From NCBI GenBank assembly GCA_013365365.1, contig JABVXU010000659.1:1-27929 (forward strand): a stretch of 27,929 nucleotides of DNA, in the 5' to 3' direction. This DNA comes from Cruorifilaria tuberocauda (lineage: Eukaryota; Nematoda; Chromadorea; Rhabditida; Onchocercidae). A program made the position numbers and the translations under genes. Position 1 is the first letter of the stretch. The number at the start of each line of letters is the position of its first letter. A model generated the notes under the pieces. That model was not told the DNA's origin and did no database searches. It saw only the letters and a program-made list of their open reading frames with translations. Positions 11,971 to 22,600 of the stretch are shown one piece after another.

Positions 11971-12856
11971 CTTTAATTCCTGTCCTGTTTTTTCCATCTC
12001 ATCAAGTGATCGTTAATACTAAAAGATAGGAGCCTTTCTCATCTTCTGCAATAATAAATATCTATTTAAAAAAGAAAAAAAAAGTGTTAAATGAAATTTG
12101 CTGCTTCTTTTGCAAAAGTTATATTTTTGCTTAAAATTTAATTTCTTGTATGGATTTTCATTTTTTAAATTTTTTCTCTAAAAAGCAAATTGTAAATTTA
12201 ATTGAAGAGAATTCCTTTCCTGCTTTCTTTCTTTCTTTCTTTCAATTTTTTTTTATTTTCAAAATTAACTACTTTACGTTGATTTGTGATTTAAAAAATT
12301 TATCAGATTTTTCCGTTTTAGTATTTTTTTCTTTTTTTTGTTTTGTTCTTTTGTCATGTAAAAATAATACATGACGATTGATGTGTAGGTGTTTACCTGC
12401 TATTTCAGTCAATATAATTTCAAAAAAAAACAAAGAAATAAGAAAAAAGAGAAAGGTAAAATTAACTGATGAAAATGTATCAAATTTCGTATTCAAGCAT
12501 TACCGTAACTTTTACAGTATGCTACTGTAGGCATACAGTAACTTTTTTGTTTTATAGCAGATTGTTTAAATGTTAAATGCTTGAATTGCCGGGAAATCAA
12601 TCAAGTTTTTTAATTTACTACTTAAATCAATCAAGTAATCTTTAATTAAACTCTTTTGGTTATCGCTAATTTATATTATTTATATCATTTAATCCATATT
12701 AATATTGTAATTTTAATTTATTTAGTTTGGATTCAAACGGATCTCATTTCCGGATCTTATAGTGATCTATAATTTATGGATCATATCAATCAAAATTTTG
12801 AAATAATGCTATTAATTAAAGTTTCATGATCAAACTGATGCAATTTTTTGAAGCCC
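11971..12856. other. Gene-free AT-rich sequence
   Basis: It contains short TACAGTA-type palindromes near 12505-12545 (GTATGC...GCATAC) and several GGATC repeats near 12730-12785. Open frames at 12150-12374 (+) and 12269-12496 (-) overlap each other, are Phe/Lys-rich and show no splice or family support. Confidence 0.5.
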
Positions 12857-13236
12857 AATTAATACAAGCCTAGAAATAATGTTTTAATTTGTACATCATG
12901 TTTATTTAAGTCTTAACTATTATCATTTAATTGATATAAGAAAAATTAAATGGCTAGAGCTGAAAGGAAAATTACAAATGTAAAATTTTAAATTACAATT
13001 TTTATTACAACCGGAAATTTGGCAATGGTAGTTACAAATCATTCCAACTACATATGCTAACTAATATTAGCCAGTAGACATTGAAAAAGTTATAATTGTA
13101 TTCTAACTAGTAATAAAAGCTGAATTACATCTTTAGCTACGATTTTATATTGCTATCTGCTAACTGACTAACTAGGATTATTTCATTATTTCTAGGCTTT
13201 TATTAATAATAATTTATTTCTAGGCTTGTATTAATT
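12857..13236. mobile_element. MITE-like element with 23-bp perfect terminal inverted repeats
   Basis: The ends 12857-12879 and 13214-13236 are exact reverse complements over 23 bases, with core CAAGCCTAGAAATAA. Reading inward from the flanks, each end is TTAA-TA-CAAGCC, so a TA (Tc1/mariner-like) or TTAA (piggyBac-like) target duplication is possible. The interior is 334 bp with no coding capacity. A second copy of the right-end motif lies just inside (about 13184-13205), giving a doubled right end. The size, the inverted ends and the lack of a gene fit a non-autonomous DNA transposon. Confidence 0.55.
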
Positions 13237-15699
13237 AATTTCATCGACACTTAAAATCTTAGCATTATATACTCGAAAATAAATAAGTTAAAAGTATTAT
13301 TAAATATAAAATTAAATCAAACAAAACCTGTAGATAAAAATATTTTGAAAAAATTTTATCAAGATGATTTTCCTTCATTGAATAATCCAATCATTCAACT
13401 CTTCTTTTTCATTCCTCAAACTTTATTTCATGATATCAATGATATTATCAATAGTTTACTTCTTTATCCTATCAGTAAAACAAAAACACATGGAGAGGAT
13501 CAAGTTCTGATGATCATTTCATTTAAAAAAAAAACCAGGTGGCTTTTGATTTTAATCAAATTTCCAAATTTCAACCTAAAAATTTTCACTTTCTTGATTC
13601 AACATAATGAAAGTTTATCTATCCATTATCACTACCTTATCACATTATCATTATCATAACCTTATCACATTGATAATTTATAGTCAAGGTCAAAGTTTCA
13701 TCTAATCATTAAAATGACACACATATATATATTTATAAATATATTTTATTTTCTCTCACTTACCTTTTTCTTAAATTTACTTTTCCTAATCTTACTGTCC
13801 TCTTTTTTTTTTTTTTTTGTTATCAGTTATGCAATCACTCAACCTTGAAATAATTTCCTGCCCTTTTTTTCAAAATATTTGTTCATTTCATTTAGCATGA
13901 ATTCTTCAATTTCCTTTATCATTTCACAATCAGAGTATTAAAAAAAAGATAGTAAACATCAACTGAATGAATTTTAGGAAACAAAATTTGAAGAAAATGT
14001 TACTTTAACTTTTCTGGAAAAAGTTTTTTAAATTTTAAAGAGCATATATGATTATCAAATATATTCATTTAAATACCTGTATTTGATACTTAGAGTTAAC
14101 TTATTTGTTACTTAACAATAATTGCATGGAATTTTTTGATAAACAAAAAAATAAAATTTATTTTAATCAGTAGTTTTTAATTTTAGTCAGTTTTAATCAG
14201 TAGTTGTTCTATAACAAAATTTTCAATAATTGAAATTTCAAAGGAAAGAAAATTATTTGATCAATGCGCGAAGGAAAATGTGTTGAAAAAGAAATGTTAT
14301 GAATAATTTATTTTGTGTGACCTTTTTTTAGGGATGAGTGACCTTACGTTTTTTTTTTCTCAATTAAACTATCATGTTTTGTATCGTCAAAAAAAAAAAA
14401 CTTTTTCCGTTTCAATCATGAAGTATTAAACGATTTCTGTAATTTACAAAATTAATAGTTGAAACCTTTGTAGGCTTATTGCTTAAAAATTTCATTAAGC
14501 ATTTGAAAGCTTTAAATGGAAAAGATTTTCATTGAGTATTTGAAAACTTTGAACAAAGAAAATTTACATTTAAGCATTTTTCTTTTTTCGATTTTTCTAT
14601 TTTCAAATTTCAACTTTTTCAATTCTTCTCATTTCTCTATTCTGATCAGTTTTCCAATTCAATTAACTTTTAATTTTTAAATTTTCCTATCTTTTCATCT
14701 ATTTTTGAGAGAAAAAAAATTTCTCTCGCCTTACATTGCATTATTAACTTCCTAATTTTTCCTCGTATTTCATGAGTGCCCCATTTTTCTTTTTTGCCAA
14801 TAAAATTTAGTTTATAGCTATTTGAATTATTATGCTTAGAAACTTGCTAATAAATTTTACTATCTTATCACATATCATGTCTCGTTATTGAAAACGAAAT
14901 TAATATAAGAATGTCTAAATAAAATACTGTAATTTACAGTAAAAACAAGCATACTGTAATATATTACGGTAAGAAATAAAAACATACTGTTATAAATCAC
15001 TTTTCTATCCTAATCTTTTCAGTTCTTCATTTTATGGTTAGTTTTTTCCTCCTCGCTTCCGGAATATTCCTCTAACGAATATATATCTCTTTGAAAAAAA
15101 CGAAAAAATTTCGCTGAAAAAGAATTGGTAAATTTTTTTACTTAGATAATTTTTACCGTAATTTTTCTGTTTAAATAACTTTTTACCGTAAGCATACCAG
15201 TAATTATTAATTATTAGCTAAATAGCTCCATTATATTTCAAATTTTTTGCTTGTTTTTCATTTTTTCCTCTGTTCTTTCCCATTTCTTTTTGAAAAAAAG
15301 TGAGAAATTTTAGCGGAGAAAAATAACAAACACCTTTTTGTTTTTTATTAACACATTTCATTCGAAAATAAAAAAAAAAACTTTTTTTCAAAAATTAATT
15401 AATTAATTAATTTACTCGCTTATAACCAAAATAAATTAATCGAAAGAACTTTTTTTTTTCCTTTTTTTCATTAATAATTATTAGTATTTTTGTGTTATTC
15501 AACCCGTTAAATTTAATTTTGCAATAACAGGTTACTGTGAAAGTTTCAATTACTTCTTATATCAGCTTCCATCTTCATTTTCCGTGATTTTGAAACTGGT
15601 TTTTTTCTTGCTTAAACTTTTCTCCGATAACCGTTAAATTTGAGTAAAAATTCCTTCCTCTCACTTACATGTTTTTATTTAACTAATTTATTTCATTCA
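13237..15699. other. Gene-free AT-rich sequence
   Basis: A 104-codon frame at 13345-13659 lacks an ATG start and ends in TTATCA simple sequence; no homology is recognisable. A T run lies near 13805-13819 and an A run near 14390. A short palindrome TACTGTAATTTACAGTA is near 14922, and TTTTTACCGTAA motifs recur near 15150-15190. Confidence 0.5.
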
Positions 15700-16090
15700 A
15701 AAATTGGCGTAAGTTGGCGTATACGCATGAATGCATATATGAAATTTACGCGAATATTTGAATGTATCGATGCTACACGTGTCATTTCATATTAATTACT
15801 TTAACTAATTATTCCATGCAAATAAGATTAACTTAATTTTATACGTGTACATACGTGTGTATGTATATGTATGTGCATCATTTCGTATTAACTATTATTG
15901 CATCAAAGATTAATTTCAATTCATATGTGCACGTGTATGTACGTGTAATGCATATGTCTGTATTATTTTATATTAATTATTTAACTAATTATTCCATCAA
16001 AGATTAACTTTCACACGAATTTAACTGAAGTTAATACATCCGTACGTGAATAGTACACGTAAGTACACGTGTGTCTCTCTGTCCTGGAAT
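15700..16090. promoter_or_regulatory. ACGTG/CACGTG-rich upstream region in a degenerate repeat
   Basis: CACGTG occurs at 15776-15781, 15930-15935 and 16066-16071, with further ACGTG at 15843, 15853, 15941 and 16044, mixed with alternating TACGTA/TGTATG runs. They sit in about three degenerate units of 85-95 bp that share ATTAATTA...CTAATTATTCCAT...AAGATTAACTT. CACGTG is the classical bHLH E-box and RCGTG the HIF core. The position, 0.45-0.75 kb before the start codon, suits an enhancer or promoter, but function is inferred. Confidence 0.35.
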
Positions 16091-16379
16091 TTCTCCATAT
16101 AATTTTATATGTGTATTTGCTTTTTATGTACTTGCATATTTATATTAATCAAGTTTTTAAATTTCAATTACGCTTATCAATTTGTAACATGAATAATTAG
16201 ATTGCATTGTTCCACAAAATTCTCTACGTTTTATTGCTTATCATTGTTATCAACTCTTTGTTATCAGTATGATAACAGTAAGCCGTTCGATTTTCTCTTT
16301 CAAACATCATTTAATTTTCATTCCTTTTACAGTAATTATTTATATAATAATATTACATAACCGCATTTACCTACATTTT

Positions 16380-16425
16380 TCATATCACGTTAATACAGTA
16401 TGATACAGTATGTTACAGTATTCCA
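16380..16425. repeat. Three copies of a TACAGTATG motif
   Basis: TTAATACAGTATGATACAGTATGTTACAGTATT is a short tandem repeat with 10- to 11-bp spacing, about 110 bp before the start codon and just before the candidate trans-splice site. Confidence 0.5.
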
Positions 16426-16461
16426 TTTAAATTTTTGGAAATTAAAGGAATTTCAAATTAC

Positions 16462-16524
16462 AGGACGATAAAATAAATTGAAACGAAATAAAAAAGAACG
16501 ACGAAGAGAAGTGAAGTAAATAAA
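16462..16524 (+). promoter_or_regulatory. Possible trans-splice acceptor and 5' leader
   Basis: The sequence TTTCAAATTACAG ends at 16463, 61 bases before the ATG, and is followed by a purine-rich leader (GACGATAAAATAAATTGAAA and on) with no upstream ATG. This arrangement, a splice acceptor without a nearby matching donor just before a start codon, is what a nematode spliced-leader addition site looks like. No pyrimidine tract is present, so it is only a candidate. Confidence 0.4.
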
Positions 16525-16613
16525 ATGATTTATCGTTATTTATTGAAACTAATCATTTCAACATTACTACTAAATACATCATTATTGATCAGAGGAAGTA
16601 TATCCGATAATCG
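16525..16613 (+). CDS. Exon 1: start codon and signal peptide
   Basis: The ATG opens MIYRYLLKLIISTLLLNTSLL, a basic start followed by a hydrophobic core typical of a signal peptide, with likely cleavage near residues 24-26 (RGS-IS). The exon codes residues 1-29 plus two bases of codon 30 and ends TCG|GTAAGTT, a strong donor. I chose this start because it is the first ATG after a purine-rich leader and gives a complete signal peptide that splices in phase to the propeptide. Confidence 0.85.
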
Positions 16614-19600
16614 GTAAGTTATTTCATCATGATTACAATAAAGTATGATACGTGTAAATAAGTTCACGTAAAAAAATGAGCTTACTTAAATGATGTAAAA
16701 AATTGATATTGTCATCTGTAAAATTATTTAATAAATTGCTTGCTTATAAATTTACAATCAATAATAAACAGAAAAAGCTGTAACTATACAACGTTATTTT
16801 GTTTACGTGTAAAACTTTTCCGATATTATCAATGAAATTTTCACGTACGTTTAACTTTTTGCAACAATTTAAATGATTGAATCAAATCATTTTTATCCAT
16901 TTTTTTTCAATATAATTTAAAAAATTACCATTTAATAAAAAAAATTGAATTTTTTTCCTGTATTTCTTTGTTTTCAAAAAATGAAATGATTTTTTGAAAT
17001 TTATCTTTTTATCAAAATTTATTTTCTATAAGTTAGAATTTTAATATCAGTGTATCAATCATACAATTATTTATCTGAGAGAAAAAGTTGGCAAATAGGA
17101 TATTTTATTCATTCATAAAATTTGTAAAATTATTTCACTCTGAAAATAGCATTTGATTAATTCGTAATTTCTTTTTAAATTTTTGAAGAATTTCCTCTTT
17201 TACTTTAGTAAATAAAATATTATCATAGTTATATCAGAAAAGTTAAATTTCCAATTAGTACGGAAATACGATTAATCAGAAAAATTAAATTTAGAATTAG
17301 TACAGAAATACGATTCATCAGAAAAATTAAATTTAGAATTAGTACAGAAATACGATTTATTTAATTTGAATTAATTTCATTTCCAATTCAAATTAATATT
17401 TATTTCATTCAGTAAATATTTTCCCAAAAAAAAATTGACTTATACGAAATCGATGCATTCTTTTTTTCAATTCCGAAAAATTAAAAATGGAATTTTTGGG
17501 AGTGCCATAAATTCAGTGAAAAGATATGCAAGAAAAAATTTTCAATCTCACAAATAATCTTATCTGCAAGAATCTTAAGACGAAGTAATTTTAATAAACT
17601 GTAATTTAAATCATTTTTGAAACAATTCATGATGATATCCGATACAGAATATCCTCTGCATAATCCATGATAATAATATGATAGTGATAACGAATGTTGA
17701 AAAAAAAATATTATGAATAAAAAACGAATAGCAAAAAAATATCATGAATAAATCGCGGAAATGATAAATGAAATCCGTGTTTCTTTTAATTTTTTTTTTA
17801 AAAATTTTTCAAAGTTTCTCTTCTGATATTTCATATTTTCTAAAAAAAAAAAAGTTCAAAATTTATAGCTCAATAATGAATTGATAGTGATTTGATAATG
17901 ATCAATAATATTTTCACAATAATCAATCATGATTTGATTAAGAGGAGAAATTATTTAAAAGTAAAGATTTAATATTTTAAACTTAAAAAAAAATGAAATT
18001 TTTTAAAAAATCTTAAAATTAAAACTAAAATATAAAACTTTTGAAAATAACTATTTCAGAAAGTACAAGGTTATACGAATGGTACCAGAAGGTAGGAAAC
18101 AATTAGCATTCATTAACAAATTATTCTACAATTCAATGGAATCACAGGTTGTTTTTTCTTATCGCCTGAATTTCTAAATGATTTAATTGATATTAGGATT
18201 TTTTAAACAATCGATTGCATCGATGATTTCGTTATATTTTATTCTAAATTCAATTAAATTTTCCCATTAATAAATTTTTCTCATAATAATTATTGTTAAT
18301 TTGTGTGATAATTAAAATAAATTCAAATTCTAATTCAAATTAGTTCCATTTAAGTTCTAATTCAAATTAGTTCCACTTAAGTTCCAATTCAAATTAGTTC
18401 AATAAAAATTCCAGTCCAAATTAGTTCGATTTAAGTTCTAATTCGAATTAATTTAATCCAAATTAGTTCCATTTAAGTTCCAATTCAAATTAGTTCAATA
18501 AAAATTCCAGTCCAAGTTAGTTCAATGTAATTTTCAATAAATCTGAATTTGATGAACTAAAATTGCAATTATGCTTTAGATTAGCTCTTTATTGTTGAAT
18601 TTATTTCTCCGAAAATTGTTCAAAATAATTTCTGAAAAAAATATTAAAATTACATTGAACTAAAATGGAATTAAATTAAAATTACATTGAACTAAAATGG
18701 AATTAAATTAAAATTACACCTAACACACATGCATTTGCTTTCGCTCTTTTAAATTCGATTAAAATTTACGAAATTTCTAATAGATTTATAAAAAAACACA
18801 AAGCTGAAAATAGCATTTAAAATTTACAGTACCAAAAAATACCTCAATTGTAAATTTAGAATTATATTAGCATAAATTAAAAAAATTAAAAAACTCAAAA
18901 ATTAAAATCCAATTCTACTTTTTTGCGAAAAAGTACTTTCATTGCTAAAAATTAATTTTCTATTAGAAATGAAGTCTACAAATACTTGTAAAAAAAAATG
19001 CAAAACTTGGAATAATATCTGAAATTCGAACTGCAAAAAGTATTACTAGTAGTACTTTAATTGTAAGTTTAAAATAACATTAGATAAGTTTGAAAAGTAT
19101 CCCAATTACAAATTTAAAATTAAATTAGCATAAAGTAAATAAAAATTAAGCGGTCAAAAATTAAAGATTAATTCTGTTTTTTTCTTAAAAGAAATATTTT
19201 CAATCTTAAAAAGTAATTTTGTATTAATAAAGTTTTTTGTAAGTAACAAAAAAAAAAAAATTATTTGAAATCATTTGAAGATAATTAATATATCAAAATT
19301 GAATTTTATTTTGAGGGTAATAAATTGAATTTTCCGGATAACTGACAAAATAGTATTTGTTCCAATTTTTTCATTTAATTTTCCTTCCGTTAACAGATTG
19401 AATAATATTTTGGTTGAGTTGAAAAGAGTAAAACGATTGAAAGTAGAAATAATTTTCCGGTTCAATGAACCTATTTCAATTACCTGTTAAAAGAGATGAA
19501 ATGAACAAACGCAACAAATGAATACTTTTCATGATATCATTCATTTCTATCTTTTTTTTTTTTTGAAATTGAAATTTTAGCCAGAAAAAAAAGCAATTAA

Positions 19601-22600
19601 AGAGAAAATTGAAAAGAATGTAATTAAATTTGTGCAAAAAATTTTCATCAAAAATTTGCTATCTATTACAATCATTTCATTCCCTTCAACAAATTAATCA
19701 ATTTAAATTTTGAGTATTTGAATTTGAAATTTTAAGAAAAACAGAAAAAAACTTGAAAATGATAAATCCTATTTTGAAATGATAAATTACTCAATTTAAA
19801 ATTCGAGTATACCCATTAAAAATTGAAAGAAGATAGGAAAAAACCTGAAAATGATAAATTTTAATTTGAAATGATTAGGAATTACGAGTAAAATATTATA
19901 AGCAAGAAAAAATTGAAAAGCAAAGAACTTGAGAAACAAATTTTTCTGAAATTAAAATTTATTGAAAATAATTAATTACATTAATAATAATTAAATAAAA
20001 GAACATGTATTGAATTTACAAATGTTTTCTTTTTTAATTTAAGCGGTTAAGGTAAGCGGTCGAAAAGGAAATCGAAATTTGAATATGATAACAATTAATA
20101 TAAAAATACATATATTAATATTTTTTTCAAAATTTCTTTGTTTAATTGTTTTTTTAACACAATTAATAATAATTTTTTTACAAAGAAAGCTAATATGAAA
20201 AGCTAAAGCGAAAGCTAAATTTGAACTTTATGCAAAAATTTCTATTTGCCTTACTTTTACGAAATTAATTAATTAAATTATTTCTTAAATGTAATCTCTT
20301 TTCTTGAATGTTTTGATTGATAAGCTAATTATGTGATAATTGGTAAGTTATCATCACGAACTTCAATTAGTCTTATTTTTGAGAAATTAATTAATTAAAT
20401 TATTTCTTAAATGTAATCTCTTTTCTTGAATGTTTTGATTGATAAGCTAATTATGTGATAATTGATAAGTTATCATGACGAACTTCAATTAGTCTTATTT
20501 TTAAGAAATTAATTAATTAAATTATTTCTTAAATGTAATCTCTTTTCTCGAATGTTTTGATTGATAAGCTAATTATGTGATAATTGATAAGTTATCATGA
20601 AGAGCTTCAATTTGTCTTACTTTTGAGAAATTAATTAATTAAATGATTCCTTAAATATAGCTATTTTAATATAAAAAATGCTGCGATATTGCAAAAATCA
20701 CTGATGGTAATTAATGAGTTAATTATGTGATAACTGATAAGTTATCATAAAAGCTTAAATTTTCCTTACTTTTGAAAAATTGATTAATAAAATAGCTTCC
20801 TAAACGTAAATATTCTAATTGATAAGCTAATAATGTGATAATTTACAAGTTATCATGAAGAATTTCAATTTGTCTTACTTTTAAGAAATTAATTGATAAA
20901 ATGATTTCTTAACTGTAACTATTTTAATATCGAACATGCTGCAATATTGCAAAAATTAATAGTGATAATTGATAAGTTATATGTGAATGATATAAACTTT
21001 ATTTTATATGTGAAAAGTTAAGTTATATGTGAATGATATAAACTTTATTATATGTGAAAAGTTAAGTTATATGTGAATGATATAAACTTTATTTTATTAA
21101 ATTTTTAATTAAATAAAATTTCCAAGTTTAATTTTATAGCTAAATTTTTGGCGTGCACCAACGGATATTGGGCAAGCTGTGGACGTTATGATTCAACCGT
21201 TGATAATTCATTCATTAATGAATCTTTTCATGAAAAACAATATCACATTTAAGGTTATTATCGATGATGTTCAGAAGTGAGTATGTAAAGTGTAAATAAT
21301 TTCAAAAGTTAATTCTAAAGTTTTTACAGTAATATCGATAAATTTTTATTAATTTTGAATTTTTATTTTTACAACTTTTAGCTTTATTAATCTTTTTGGT
21401 AATTTTTATTTTATAGTTTATTAACTGTGTATTTATAATCTAACTTATTTTTACTTGATAATTAATTTATCTTTAAAGTTTATTTTATAATCCTTGTTTT
21501 TTTAAGTCTTTTTGTAATTTAGAATATATTTATAATGTAATTTATTTCTGTCTTATAATCGATTTATTTTTATTTTTAGTTATTATTTTTATTATTATAT
21601 TTAATTTATTTATATTTATATTTAATCTTATTTATTCTATATTTAATTATATTAAATTATATTTATACTTAATTATTATATAAATTATTTTATAGTTTAG
21701 AACATTTTAATAATACAATTTATTTTTATTCAATAATTAATTTATTTTGTAAATTTTGTTTTTTAATCTTTTAGTAATTTAATTTTATAATTTAGAATGC
21801 ATTTATGATATAATTTATTTTTATTTAACAATTAATTTGTTTTTAAAATTTACTTTATGATCTTATTAATTTCAAGTTTCGATGATTTAAAATTAATGCT
21901 ACAAATAAGCCTGTAAAATGTATATAACCAAAATTTATATTTAATGATTAGGAAGTAATTTTAAATTTTAATAGTTTAAATTTATACTAAAAAATAAGAT
22001 CATAAAATGAATGTGATTCAAGTTCAATAATTATTTAACCATAGTGATTGATTGATTGATTGATTAGATTGATCCATGAACGAGAAGGTCAACCAAAGAG
22101 GAGGAATTTGCATAATTATGGAATAGCAATTGGCTCAGTCATGGATTCATTCATGAAACGTTCGAAAGATGTGAGTTCAGCTGGGAATAAAGCAAAGTAT
22201 GGCTTTGGTGATTATCACTCCTATGATATCATATTATCATGGCTTGCTGATATCGAACATCACTATCCAACTATTGCAAAAGTATTTACAATTGGGAAAT
22301 CCTATGAAGGACGATATATTAAAGGCATCAAGGTATTATTAAATTTTTTTTAATTCAAAATTTAATTTTGAAATATTAATTGATAAATTTTTGATTTAAT
22401 TTCTTTATTTCTTATCATTCAAAATGAACGTTTTGTTAAATTAGTTTTGTATATTAATTTCATTCTAATTAATTTAATTTGAAATAATGATTGATAAATT
22501 TTTAATAAAATTTTTTCATTTTTTAATTATTTGAAATGAATATTTAATTTATGAAATGTTAGTTTTGTATTTTTAGATTTTTTAAAAATTTTTTTTAGAT

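Noticed and set aside
13345..13659. 104-codon frame (KKFYQDDFPSLNNP...)
   Set aside because: It has a non-ATG start, ends in TTATCA simple sequence, and shows no family resemblance or adjacent exons.
19271..19465. Minus-strand 64-codon frame inside intron 2
   Set aside because: It lies within an intron of the carboxypeptidase, is Lys/Ile/Phe-rich and has no recognisable motif.
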